Positions 50,034 to 59,067 of a stretch of 64,000 nucleotides of DNA are shown here, piece by piece. The translations under genes were made by a program, and so were the position numbers. The stretch comes from UBA8919 sp041658185 (GTDB lineage Bacteria > Elusimicrobiota > UBA8919), in assembly GCA_041658185.1 (NCBI GenBank), contig JBBAAR010000008.1:80758-144757 (forward strand), given 5' to 3'. The notes beneath the pieces are model-generated. The model was not told where the DNA came from, ran no database searches, and saw only the letters and a program-made list of their open reading frames with translations. Position 1 is the first letter of the stretch. Each line of letters opens with the position of its first letter.

Positions 50034-50885
50034 ATGGATACACAATTTTTTATTATAACAGGCATTTCAGGCGCCGGGAAAAGTCAGGCAATCAAATGCT
50101 TTGAAGACCTCGGATTTTTTTGCGTTGACAACCTTCCGCTGATTCTTATTGAAAAATTCGTATCGTTAAGTGCCGCCTCAAAAGATAACAGGTTCAAAAA
50201 AATCGCCTTAGGCATTGACATAAGAGAAGGCGAAAACCTGACCGATTTTCCGAGGATAATATCAAATTTGGCGCTTCGTCCGAGAATACTTTTTTTTGAT
50301 GCATCCGATGAAACGATTATGAGACGCTTCAGCGAAACCCGCCGCAAACACCCGCTCGGAAAAATTGTTACGGAGGCGGTAAAAACGGAACGGGCGATTT
50401 TGCTGGATATAAAAGAACAGGCGTCAAAGGTTATTGATACGACCGGTATGAATCTTCAGGAACTAAAAGAGACCATCGCGGGCCTGCTTAAAATTTCTCA
50501 GAAAACGGAGATGAGAATCACAGCAATATCTTTCGGGTATAAATACGGTATTCCGTCGGATGCCGATATAGTTATGGATGTAAGATTTCTGCCAAACCCG
50601 TTTTATGTAAAAGATTTAAAGCACCGCACCGGGAATGAAAGAAAAGTAAAAAATTATGTAATGGATTTTCCCGAAGCAAAAAAATTTGCAAAGTCATTTT
50701 TCGGGATGATTTTAAGCATAATTCCTAAATACATAAAAGAAGGAAAATCATATCTGACGATTGCATTGGGCTGTACCGGGGGTCATCACCGCTCAGTTGT
50801 ACTGGCAAACGAACTTAAAGAATATCTTTCCAAAAAGAAGTTTTCGGTTATATTAAAACACAGGGATATAGATAGGACAAGTTAA
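50034..50885 (+). CDS. rapZ: RNase adapter / nucleotide-binding protein RapZ
   Basis: A 283-residue RapZ/YvcJ-family protein. The Walker A is GISGAGKS (residues 10-17) and DLGFFCVDNLP is a family signature. The C-terminal domain has VMDVRFLPNPFYV and GCTGGHHRSVVLANEL. In E. coli it senses glucosamine-6-phosphate and steers RNase E. In this lineage its RNA targets are unknown. Its leader is a micro-repeat tract with a nested mini-palindrome. Confidence 0.94.
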   Translation: MDTQFFIITGISGAGKSQAIKCFEDLGFFCVDNLPLILIEKFVSLSAASKDNRFKKIALGIDIREGENLTDFPRIISNLALRPRILFFDASDETIMRRFSETRRKHPLGKIVTEAVKTERAILLDIKEQASKVIDTTGMNLQELKETIAGLLKISQKTEMRITAISFGYKYGIPSDADIVMDVRFLPNPFYVKDLKHRTGNERKVKNYVMDFPEAKKFAKSFFGMILSIIPKYIKEGKSYLTIALGCTGGHHRSVVLANELKEYLSKKKFSVILKHRDIDRTS

Positions 50886-50945
50886 AGGTGAAAGGTTTAA
50901 GGTTAAAATTTTAACCTTAAATTTATACCTTTAACCTGCCGTTAA
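50883..50945. repeat. Inverted repeat in DUF4912 leader
   Basis: AGGTTAAAATTTTAACCT is a perfect palindrome, extended by AAGGTTTAAGG upstream and CCTTTAACCT downstream. It precedes AGGAGG and the next start codon. Confidence 0.7.
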
Positions 50946-50957
50946 TAGGAGGTTTTT

Positions 50958-51857
50958 ATGTCAAAGAATCCGACATCCGGAATGAGGAAAGTGAAAAAAG
51001 TTGAGATGCTGAAGTCGGTCTACATTGATACCGGCTATCCGATACCGGAGAGATATAACGAGGATATTCTTGTAATTCTTCCGAGGGACCCTCACTGGAT
51101 TTTTGCCTACTGGGATATTTCTGACAAAACATCCGAGCAGTTAAAAAAGAAATACGGCCGTGACATTTTTGAAAAGTCAAATTTTGTTTTAAGGATACAC
51201 GATATAACCGGATTTAAGAAATTCCCCGGCAACAGATCACGCAAATTTAAGGAGATGTCCGTAAATTTTAACTCCCGCAACTGGTACATAAATGTTGAAG
51301 ATTCCAGCAGAACATACTGCGTACAATTAGGCATTAAAACCAGAGACGGAAAATTTATGCCGGTCCTTTTATCCAACACTATTATCCCGCCGTCGGGCAG
51401 AGTTTCAGATGCGACAGGCGAGCAGTGGATGCTTGTCTACGAGGATTACGAGAAACTGCTTAAACTTTCCGGGATTGACAAAGTTGGTGTGGGCTCATTA
51501 GAGATGGCAAAGTTTTTGGCGAAGAGATGGGAATATCTCAACATAGTTTCCCGCGGCGCTTTTTCCGGAATGTTTTCCGGAGTTACCTCCCGCGGTTTTA
51601 AGATGCCTTCTTCCGAAATAGGCAAAGCAAGAAATTTCTGGCTTATAGCGGATGCTGAACTGATTGTCTACGGTGCGACAGATCCGTCCGCATCGTTTAC
51701 GATAAACAGCGCGCCGGTTCAGTTAAATCCCGACGGAACATTTTCATTGAGGGTTGAATTTCCCGACGGTAAAAAAGAGTTCAAAATAAAAGCAGTATCA
51801 AAAGATAAAATTGACGAAAGAAGAATAACGATAACTGCGAAAAGAGATACGAAATAG
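50958..51857 (+). CDS. DUF4912 protein
   Basis: A 299-residue protein with a DUF4912 domain (VILPRDPHWIFAYWDISDKT, FVLRIHDITG, NFNSRNWYINVEDSSRTYCVQLGI). A C-terminal beta domain (YGATDPSASFTINSAPVQLNPDGTFSLRVEFPDG) resembles an Ig-like glycan-binding fold. The ribosome site AGGAGG lies upstream. It ends two bases before a GH57 gene. DUF4912 is known to me next to GH57 genes, suggesting a role in glycogen-like polymer metabolism (inference). Confidence 0.82.
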   Translation: MSKNPTSGMRKVKKVEMLKSVYIDTGYPIPERYNEDILVILPRDPHWIFAYWDISDKTSEQLKKKYGRDIFEKSNFVLRIHDITGFKKFPGNRSRKFKEMSVNFNSRNWYINVEDSSRTYCVQLGIKTRDGKFMPVLLSNTIIPPSGRVSDATGEQWMLVYEDYEKLLKLSGIDKVGVGSLEMAKFLAKRWEYLNIVSRGAFSGMFSGVTSRGFKMPSSEIGKARNFWLIADAELIVYGATDPSASFTINSAPVQLNPDGTFSLRVEFPDGKKEFKIKAVSKDKIDERRITITAKRDTK

Positions 51858-51859
51858 AG

Positions 51860-53467
51860 ATGTACCGGAGTGAAGCGACTATGGAAAAAGAAAAAGGTTA
51901 TTTATGTCTGGTGCTGCATGCCCATCTTCCTTACATCCGTCATCCTGAGTATGAGGATTTTTTAGAGGAGGATTGGCTGTTTGAAGCAATCACCGAAACA
52001 TATGTGCCGCTTCTGGATATGTTTGAACGGCTGATGTCCGAAGGTGTCGACTTCCGCATAACGATGTCACTGACACCCACCCTCTGCGGAATGTTTTCGG
52101 ATGAACTTTTGCAGAACAGATACATCAGACATCTTGATAAACTTTTGGAACTATCCGTTAAAGAACTTGCAAGGACACGCGACCACCGGATGCTTTACAA
52201 TACCGCCCTGATGTATAACAGAAAAATTAAAAAGTGTCAAGAAATTTTTACCAAACATAAAAAAAATCTCTTAAATGGTTTTAAGAAAATTCAGGACGCA
52301 GGCAAACTTGAAATCATTACCTGCGGTGCTACTCACGGTTATATGCCTCTGATGATTCACGAGAAAGCAAAACAGGCGCAGATAAAAATTGCGGTTCATG
52401 ATTACATTGAAAAATTCGGAAGAAAACCTAAGGGCATCTGGCTTGCCGAGTGCGCATATACTCCGGGTACGGATTATATTCTTAAAGAAAACGGCCTGCG
52501 GTTCTTTTTTGTTGATACTCACGGAATTTTATACGGCACTCCCCGTCCGAGGTACGGTGTTTTTGCGCCCGTCTATTGCCCGTCGGGCGTTGCCGCTTTT
52601 GCGCGGGATATGGAGTCGGCGCATCAGGTCTGGTCAGCCGATATCGGTTATCCCGGGGACCCCGCCTACCGCGAGTTTTACAGGGATGTCGGCTACGACC
52701 TTGACTACGATTATATTCATCCATACCTTCACTCCGACGGCATAAGAAGAAATATCGGAATAAAATATTGCAAAATTACAGGCGACGTAGCACTTTCCGC
52801 GAAGCAACTTTACAACCCCGCCTCCGCCCGGGAAAAAGCGGCAGTTCACGCCGGAAATTTTTTATTTAACCGTCAGAAACAGGTTGAACATCTTTTAGGT
52901 TTAATCAAAAGAAAGCCGCTGATTGTGTCAATGTATGACGCCGAACTTTTCGGGCACTGGTGGTATGAGGGTCCGGAATTTTTGGAGTTTTTATTCAGAA
53001 AAATCCATTATGACCAGAAAACGATAAAAATGATTACTCCATCGGAGTATCTTAAAAAACATCCTGATAATCAGGTGCTTCAACCCTGTATGTCGTCGTG
53101 GGGCGACAAGGGCTACAACGAGTATTGGCTCAACGGTGCGAACGACTGGGTCTATCGCCATCTTCACAAAGCCGCCGCAAGAATGATTGAGATTGCAAAG
53201 GTTAATCCGAACGCATCCGGCTTAAAAAAACGGGCGTTAAATCAGGCGGCAAGAGAGTTGCTTTTGGCACAGGCATCCGACTGGGCTTTTATTATGACTG
53301 CCGGCACCACCATTCCTTACGCACTTAAAAGAACAAAAGACCATATCTACCAGTTCACCGTTTTATACGAGCAGCTCAAGAAAAATCAGATTGACGAGAG
53401 ATTTTTATCCGACCTTGAAAGAAAAAATAACATCTTCCCGAGCATTGATTACCGAGCATACCTATAG
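51860..53467 (+). CDS. GH57 (DUF1957) alpha-glucan branching-type enzyme, first
   Basis: A 535-residue GH57 enzyme. The N-terminal catalytic barrel begins LVLHAHLPYIRHPEYEDFLEEDWLFEA. The candidate nucleophile is E197 in WLAECAY and the acid/base D360 in SMYDAELFGHWWYEG, followed by the helical domain and a C-terminal DUF1957-type region (QAARELLLAQASDWAFIM). Family members branch alpha-1,4-glucan. It is coupled to DUF4912 (two-base gap). ATG 51881 is an alternative start. Confidence 0.88.
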   Translation: MYRSEATMEKEKGYLCLVLHAHLPYIRHPEYEDFLEEDWLFEAITETYVPLLDMFERLMSEGVDFRITMSLTPTLCGMFSDELLQNRYIRHLDKLLELSVKELARTRDHRMLYNTALMYNRKIKKCQEIFTKHKKNLLNGFKKIQDAGKLEIITCGATHGYMPLMIHEKAKQAQIKIAVHDYIEKFGRKPKGIWLAECAYTPGTDYILKENGLRFFFVDTHGILYGTPRPRYGVFAPVYCPSGVAAFARDMESAHQVWSADIGYPGDPAYREFYRDVGYDLDYDYIHPYLHSDGIRRNIGIKYCKITGDVALSAKQLYNPASAREKAAVHAGNFLFNRQKQVEHLLGLIKRKPLIVSMYDAELFGHWWYEGPEFLEFLFRKIHYDQKTIKMITPSEYLKKHPDNQVLQPCMSSWGDKGYNEYWLNGANDWVYRHLHKAAARMIEIAKVNPNASGLKKRALNQAARELLLAQASDWAFIMTAGTTIPYALKRTKDHIYQFTVLYEQLKKNQIDERFLSDLERKNNIFPSIDYRAYL

Positions 53468-53575
53468 AGGCAGCAAAAGAAAGTGAAGGGAAGTGGGAGG
53501 AAGTGAAAGAAAAAATTGTATCTTTTTTTGTTCACTTTTTTTCACTATTTTCTCACTTTTATTCACTGATGTTAT
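53468..53575. repeat. Inverted micro-repeat leader before PTS IIA
   Basis: GAAAGTGAAGGGAAGTGGGAG-type units are followed by TTCACTTT, TTCACTATTTTCTCAC and TTCACTGATGTTAT. It has the same architecture and same end (CTGRTGTTAT before ATG) as the AGAGAATTAG elements, but a different repeat unit. Confidence 0.75.
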
Positions 53576-54010
53576 ATGATTGGTATAGTCATAATTACAC
53601 ACGGGGATTTTTCAAAAGCACTGCTTGAAACGGCGCAGGGAATCGTCGGAAAACAGCAATTTATATCTGCGATAACGATATCATATTCCGAAGACCCAAA
53701 ATCGGTCCAGCAGCGTCTTGAAAAGGAAATAAACGCGAATAAGACCGTTGACGATTGGCTGATTCTGACCGATATGGTCGGCGGAACCCCGTGTAATATC
53801 TGCCTTACGCTTGCCTCCGGAAAATTCATCGGTGTTCCAAAAATATTTGAGGTTGTCAGCGGCGTTAATCTCTATATGCTCATTTCGGCTTTTATCAACA
53901 GGGATAAAATGCCGTTAACGGAACTAAAAAATAAAATTATGGAAGATGCCAAGTCATCTATAATGGATGCGAAGGAAAAGTTTCTGTGCCGCCTAAAAAA
54001 AGATGAATAA
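53576..54010 (+). CDS. PTS mannose-family IIA component
   Basis: A 144-residue EIIA-Man domain with phospho-histidine H9 in IVIITHGDFSKALLETA and the TDMVGGTPCNICLTLA motif. It accepts phosphate from HPr and passes it to IIB. It is followed by IIB four bases later. IIC and IID come after two GH57 genes, so the transporter genes are interleaved with glycan enzymes. Confidence 0.93.
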   Translation: MIGIVIITHGDFSKALLETAQGIVGKQQFISAITISYSEDPKSVQQRLEKEINANKTVDDWLILTDMVGGTPCNICLTLASGKFIGVPKIFEVVSGVNLYMLISAFINRDKMPLTELKNKIMEDAKSSIMDAKEKFLCRLKKDE

Positions 54011-54013
54011 TTT

Positions 54014-54511
54014 ATGTCAATTGTTTTAATCAGAATTGATGACCGTCTTATTCACGGGCAGATTATAGAAGGCTGGCTGAAAACGGTGCATGCCGACAGA
54101 ATCCTTATAGTAAGCGAGGAGGCGGTTCACGACGAAATACAATCGCAACTTATGGGTCTGGCAGTCCCGGAAAATATAAAATTGACCATTGCCGATGTAA
54201 AAAAATCCGTAGAAATAATCAACGCAGGGCACGACACGGAAGAGAGGATTCTTGTGCTTGTGCCGGATATTGAGACGGCATCAAAAATGATTGAACTAAA
54301 AGTCGACATAGAGTCGTTAAACCTCGGCGGGCTTCACTGGTCGCAGGGTAAAACCCAGTATCTAAAAGCCGTTTCGCTGGATGAGAAAGACATAGAGCAA
54401 CTCAAAGAAATCAAAAAAAGAGGAATTGAAATAGAATCGCGTGCGTTGCCGATGGACGACCGCCTGGACATATTAAAATTTATAGAGGAAAAACCGGAAA
54501 AAATCAAATGA
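54014..54511 (+). CDS. PTS mannose/fructose/sorbose-family IIB component
   Basis: A 165-residue IIB domain. The active histidine is H14 in RIDDRLIHGQIIEGWLK. Its product transfers phosphate to the sugar during transport through IIC/IID. It is overlapped by the next GH57 gene (ATGA). The sugar cannot be predicted. Confidence 0.93.
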   Translation: MSIVLIRIDDRLIHGQIIEGWLKTVHADRILIVSEEAVHDEIQSQLMGLAVPENIKLTIADVKKSVEIINAGHDTEERILVLVPDIETASKMIELKVDIESLNLGGLHWSQGKTQYLKAVSLDEKDIEQLKEIKKRGIEIESRALPMDDRLDILKFIEEKPEKIK

Positions 54512-56208
54512 AAAAATCATCCGGAAATTTTTGTTTCGTTCTTCATAGTCATCTTCCGTATGTTAAAAAAGCCGGCGTTTGGCCCTTTGGCGAGGAGTGG
54601 TTATTGGAGGGTATGCTTGAAACATATCTGCCGCTTTTAGATATTTTGTATCAATTGAGAGATGAAAAAATCCCTTATAAAATTGTGGTCGGCATAACCC
54701 CGATTTTGGCGGAGCAACTCGCCGATGATTATTTCAAAAATAGATTTGAAGAGTTTATGTCGGATAAAATCCGTCGCGCCGATTTTGATATTGAAAAATT
54801 TACAAACCGTCATCAGCACAATTACAAACATCTTGCCGGACTTTATAAACGTTCCTTTGAAAAAATACTGGATAATTTCAAAAATAAATATAACAGGAAT
54901 ATAGTTGCGGCTTTCAAAAAACTTCAGGACGAGGGTTATGTTGAAATCATAACGTCCGCCGCGACGCACGGCTACCTGCCGCTTTTATCAAGGGATTCGT
55001 CAATTTACGCACAGATAAAAATAGGAATTGATATTTATGAAAAACATTTCGGTAGAAAGCCGAAGGGTATGTGGCTTCCGGAGTGCGCGTACCGTCCGGA
55101 AAAATTCGTAAAAATAACCAAAAACGAGTCGTATCGCCGTCCGCCCATTGACGAGTTTCTCGCCGTAGAAGGCGTGGAGTATTTTATAGTTGACGGTCAC
55201 GCAATTTCCGGCGGCCCGGCATTTTCCGGCTGGAAAAGAAACGGCGTCTACGGCAATATAAAATCGCCGGCTGTTGATTATTCGCAAAAAACAGAAAGAA
55301 CGACGATGTTTCCGTATCTTACGAAATCGGGTGTTGTCGCCTTCGGCCGGAATTTTGAGACGGGTCTTCAGGTCTGGTCGGGCGAGCACGGGTATCCCGC
55401 CGACGGCAATTACAGGGAATTCCATAAAAAGGACTGTGACTCTGGTATTCAATACTGGAAAATTACTTCAACGAAAATTGACCTTGGTCTTAAAGAGATT
55501 TACAATCCGGAAAATGTTTCTTCCCGAATAAACGAAAACACAGACCATTTCAATTGGTTAGTTGAAAGCACACTTTCTGTTTTTAGTTCAGGTTACGGAA
55601 ACGAAGGAATTGTTGTTGCGCCATATGATACGGAACTCTTAGGGCACTGGTGGTTTGAGGGAATTGAGTGGCTCAGGCAGGTTTTGATAAAAATTTCCAA
55701 AAATCCGAATGTAGAACTTACAACGCTTTCGGAATATCTTAAAAATCATCCGCCGAAATATGTTGCGGAAATTCCCGAGTCCTCGTGGGGAGACGGCGGC
55801 GGGCATTATGTGTGGTTGAATTCTCATACCCAATGGATGTGGTCTTATATTCACGATGCCGAAGTTCAGATGGAGGATATCGCCGGAATTTTCAGTCACA
55901 AAGAAATTCCGCCGGATGAGGACGAGTCAAAGGCGTTGAAACAGGCGGCAAGAGAACTACTTTTGTTGCAGTCATCCGACTGGCCGTTCCTTATCACCAC
56001 GGAACAGGCAAAGGAATATGCGACGGAAAGATTTCTTCTTCACTACAACAGATTCTGCCGTATTGTTTTGGCATTAAAAGATAATACCGTATCAAATAGG
56101 GAATTTCTTAAATTTCTTAAGGATATTGAAGAAATTGACGGTGCGTTTAGAGATATAGATTTCAGAAAATTTGCCCGGCGCGAGCCGGAAAGGAAGAATA
56201 ACGGATGA
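54508..56208 (+). CDS. GH57 (DUF1957) family enzyme, second
   Basis: A 566-residue paralogue of the first GH57 enzyme. It starts FVLHSHLPYVKKAGVWPFGEEWLLEGM. The candidate nucleophile is E192 in WLPECAYRP and the acid/base D374 in APYDTELLGHWWFEG; PESSWGDGGGHYVWLNSHTQWMW precedes the C-terminal helices. It is longer than its paralogue by an insertion around residues 200-240. It overlaps IIB upstream and the third GH57 gene downstream. Likely an alpha-glucan acting enzyme; exact activity unknown. Confidence 0.86.
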   Translation: MKKSSGNFCFVLHSHLPYVKKAGVWPFGEEWLLEGMLETYLPLLDILYQLRDEKIPYKIVVGITPILAEQLADDYFKNRFEEFMSDKIRRADFDIEKFTNRHQHNYKHLAGLYKRSFEKILDNFKNKYNRNIVAAFKKLQDEGYVEIITSAATHGYLPLLSRDSSIYAQIKIGIDIYEKHFGRKPKGMWLPECAYRPEKFVKITKNESYRRPPIDEFLAVEGVEYFIVDGHAISGGPAFSGWKRNGVYGNIKSPAVDYSQKTERTTMFPYLTKSGVVAFGRNFETGLQVWSGEHGYPADGNYREFHKKDCDSGIQYWKITSTKIDLGLKEIYNPENVSSRINENTDHFNWLVESTLSVFSSGYGNEGIVVAPYDTELLGHWWFEGIEWLRQVLIKISKNPNVELTTLSEYLKNHPPKYVAEIPESSWGDGGGHYVWLNSHTQWMWSYIHDAEVQMEDIAGIFSHKEIPPDEDESKALKQAARELLLLQSSDWPFLITTEQAKEYATERFLLHYNRFCRIVLALKDNTVSNREFLKFLKDIEEIDGAFRDIDFRKFARREPERKNNG

Positions 56209-58334
56209 AAAAAATTAATTTTATTTTTGGCGTGCACAACCACCAGCCGGTCGGTAATTTTGACAATGTTTTTGAGTGGGCGACAAAATCGGCGTACGAG
56301 CCTTTTTTGGATGTGATTGAAAAACATCCGGATATAAAAATTGTTTTTCACTATACGGGATGTCTGATTGACTGGTTTGAAAAAAACAGGCCCGAAATTC
56401 TTAACCGTCTTAAAATACTTGTGGAAAAAGGTCAGGCGGAAATCTTAACCGGCGGATATTACGAACCTATATTATCCTCCATTCCGGATGCCGATAAATC
56501 CGGTCAGATAAAAAAACTTTCCGACTACATAAAAGAGAAATTTTTACATACACCTCGCGGCATGTGGTTGGCGGAGCGGGTCTGGGAACCCTCGCTTGCC
56601 AAAACGTTGAATGAAGCCGGCGTTGAATATATCGTTTTGGACGACTCGCATTTTCTTGCCGGCGGCATAGAAGAAAAAAAACTCCGCGGGTATTTCATCA
56701 CGGAAGAGCAGGGTGCCACGCTTAAAATTTTCCCCATCAGTCAGTATTTAAGATATGCTATGCCATTCGCAGATCCTGCGGAGTCGATAAAATATCTCAA
56801 AAGCGAGGCATCCGATGACCCGTCGCAGTTACTTATAATGGCTGACGACGGCGAGAAATTCGGCGTTTGGCCCGATACATATAAGACATGTTATGAGGAA
56901 AAATGGCTGGAGAAGTTTTTAACACTTTTGGAGGAAAATTCCGACTGGCTCAACACGACTACATTTTCCGAGTATGTTAAAAAATTTCCGGCAAAAGACA
57001 GGATTTATATTCCCGCCGCTTCATATTTTGAAATGAGCGAATGGACGCTTTCCGCCAAGTCGCAGGTTGAATTTGAAGAAATAGTTGCGCATGCCGACAG
57101 TAACCTGAAAAGATTTTTGAAAGGCGGTTTTTGGCGCAATTTTCTGACAAAATATTCCGAATCAAACCAGATGCACAAAAAAATGCTGCATGTAAGCGGG
57201 AAAATAAATAATGTAGCCTCCGAGTCCCGCGAACAGCGGGATGGACGCCGCTCTGCCCAAAAAAGCAAAGATATTGCGTTGCCTCTACAATTCTTATATA
57301 AAGGTCAATGCAACTGCGCCTATTGGCACGGAATTTTCGGCGGCCTTTATCTCCCCCATTTGAGACATGCAATTTATAAAAATCTTATTGAAGCGGAAAT
57401 AAAGTCGGAAGCCGGAAGCCGGAAGCCCGAAATAGAAATTTTTGATTTTGACAAAGACGGTCAGGACGAAATAATTTTTACGAATAAAATTTTCAACATT
57501 TATACAAAACCGTCTCACGGCGGCGCGATAACGGAAATTGATTTCAGACCGGCGTGCTATAATCTGACCGATGTTTTGACCAGAAGGTTTGAGGCATATC
57601 ATAAAAAAGTTGATATTGCGGTTATTAAAAGTGATGTTGCGCAAAAAAAACTTGAGACCATACACGGCGTATATTATACGAAAGAACTTGAACTTCAAAA
57701 ATACCTGAAATACGACTGGTACAACAGATATTCCCTTATTGACCATTTTTTTCATCCGACGACAACGCTTGAAAAATTTAGCGACTGCGAATACGGGGAA
57801 CTCGGAGATTTTGTCAACCAACCGTACAAGTCGGAAGTCACCAGCCGGCAATCAAAAGTAGTGTTAAGAAGAGACGGGCACCTATGGACGGAAAACGGCG
57901 CTCTGCCGGTTCAGGTTGTAAAATCAATAAGTTCATCTAAATCGGACATAATCGTCGGATACAAAATTACAAACAATTCCTCAATTGAAAAAGAAATATG
58001 GTTCGGAAGCGAATTCAATTTCGCCATGTCTTCCCCTGACGATGAAAATTGCTTCTATAAAATGGAAAAAAGATGTGAAAAATTTAATACGAAAACCTGT
58101 TTTGAAAAAACGAGTTTGTTGAAAATATCAGACAAAAATCTTAATATCAATCTTAATCTTATGAGTTCAGATTTATTTGATTTTTGGGTGTTTCCTATCT
58201 GGGCAATTTCTTTATCCGAGGGCGGTTTTGAAAAGACATATCAGGGCTCGTCAGTTACGCCCAATAAAAAATTTTTCTTAAAACCCAAAGAGACATTCTC
58301 GTTTGAAATAAAAATTTCTGTCTGTAAAATATGA
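56205..58334 (+). CDS. GH57 4-alpha-glucanotransferase / alpha-amylase type enzyme
   Basis: A 709-residue GH57 enzyme of the 4-alpha-glucanotransferase group: start FGVHNHQPVGNFDNVFEWA, nucleophile E124 in WLAERVWEPSL, acid/base at D214 or D215 in MADDGEKFGVWP, then the beta-sandwich domains (DUF1925/DUF1926 type). These positions agree with E123/D214 of the Thermococcus enzyme. Two repeat insertions interrupt it: a mini-palindrome at 57225-57241 and GGAAGCC heptads at 57407-57427, both in frame and between domains. Confidence 0.88.
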   Translation: MKKINFIFGVHNHQPVGNFDNVFEWATKSAYEPFLDVIEKHPDIKIVFHYTGCLIDWFEKNRPEILNRLKILVEKGQAEILTGGYYEPILSSIPDADKSGQIKKLSDYIKEKFLHTPRGMWLAERVWEPSLAKTLNEAGVEYIVLDDSHFLAGGIEEKKLRGYFITEEQGATLKIFPISQYLRYAMPFADPAESIKYLKSEASDDPSQLLIMADDGEKFGVWPDTYKTCYEEKWLEKFLTLLEENSDWLNTTTFSEYVKKFPAKDRIYIPAASYFEMSEWTLSAKSQVEFEEIVAHADSNLKRFLKGGFWRNFLTKYSESNQMHKKMLHVSGKINNVASESREQRDGRRSAQKSKDIALPLQFLYKGQCNCAYWHGIFGGLYLPHLRHAIYKNLIEAEIKSEAGSRKPEIEIFDFDKDGQDEIIFTNKIFNIYTKPSHGGAITEIDFRPACYNLTDVLTRRFEAYHKKVDIAVIKSDVAQKKLETIHGVYYTKELELQKYLKYDWYNRYSLIDHFFHPTTTLEKFSDCEYGELGDFVNQPYKSEVTSRQSKVVLRRDGHLWTENGALPVQVVKSISSSKSDIIVGYKITNNSSIEKEIWFGSEFNFAMSSPDDENCFYKMEKRCEKFNTKTCFEKTSLLKISDKNLNINLNLMSSDLFDFWVFPIWAISLSEGGFEKTYQGSSVTPNKKFFLKPKETFSFEIKISVCKI
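57225..57241. repeat. Mini-palindrome inside the third GH57 gene
   Basis: TCCCGC-GAACA-GCGGGA with extended partial pairing GAGTCCCGC / GCGGGATGGAC. It encodes a polar stretch (ESREQRDGRRSAQ) between conserved blocks. Confidence 0.75.
57407..57427 (+). repeat. GGAAGCC heptad repeat inside the third GH57 gene
   Basis: Three perfect units (21 bases, seven residues, SEAGSRKPE). A degenerate relative occurs at 57831-57860 in the same gene. Confidence 0.82.
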
Positions 58335-58942
58335 ACTATGAGTTATTAACTGTTTCTGTTGCAGGCGGGCTGATTTTGCTTGATTCCACCGTTTTCGGTC
58401 AGTTTATGATTTCAAGACCGATAGTTGCGGGACCTGTTATCGGATGGTTGTGCGGTGATGTTAAAACCGGAATTATTATTGGGGCTGTGATTGAACTTTT
58501 GTGGATTGGAGTTGTGCCCGTGGGCGTAGGAGTGCCTCCGGATTCAGCAATTGTCTGTATTGTAGCAACCGCACTTGCGGCGAATAAGGCGCAGGATGCT
58601 GCGGCAATCGCAATAATATTTTCGGTGCCGTTAGGTATTATTTTCAAGCGGTTGGATATTGCCCACAGAAAATGGAACAGGGTTTTTCTGCCGGTTATTG
58701 AAAACGGAATTAAAAGCGGCAGGTATTACATATTAACTTTTGTTATATGGCTCGGAGTTTTGTTATCGTATATAAAAAGTTTTCTGTTTCTATTTATTTG
58801 TATTTTTTTATTTAATATAATACTGGCTTATATTTTACCGTTTGTAATTTCTTCGCCGGCGTTAGTTAAGGGTTTGCAGGTTTTTATGTTTGCTCTTCCC
58901 GTTTTGGGGTTGGCGTCATTTTTGGCAAGTTTCGTTAAATGA
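58331..58942 (+). CDS. PTS mannose-family IIC membrane component
   Basis: A 203-residue polytopic protein of the sorbose/mannose IIC type: LLDSTVFGQFMISRPIVAGPVIGWLCGDVKTGIIIGAVIELLWIGVVPVG is diagnostic in its parts, and GVPPDSAIVCIVATAL follows. It is shorter than the usual 250-residue family length, with a condensed C-terminal half. It overlaps the GH57 stop by four bases. Confidence 0.9.
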   Translation: MNYELLTVSVAGGLILLDSTVFGQFMISRPIVAGPVIGWLCGDVKTGIIIGAVIELLWIGVVPVGVGVPPDSAIVCIVATALAANKAQDAAAIAIIFSVPLGIIFKRLDIAHRKWNRVFLPVIENGIKSGRYYILTFVIWLGVLLSYIKSFLFLFICIFLFNIILAYILPFVISSPALVKGLQVFMFALPVLGLASFLASFVK

Positions 58943-59060
58943 GGTTATGAAAAACCACGAATAGACACGAATAATAAAAATTGTAGATCAATTTTGTTCG
59001 CAACAAGTAGGCACGAATTTATTCGTGCAAATTAGTGTTAATTCGTGGCTAAAATAAAAA
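58943..59060. repeat. Inverted micro-repeat leader before PTS IID
   Basis: CCACGAATAGACACGAAT on the 5' side and AGTGTTAATTCGTGG on the 3' side pair. An internal perfect palindrome GCACGAATTTATTCGTGC is also present. No coding frame. Confidence 0.75.
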
Positions 59061-59067
59061 TATTCAT

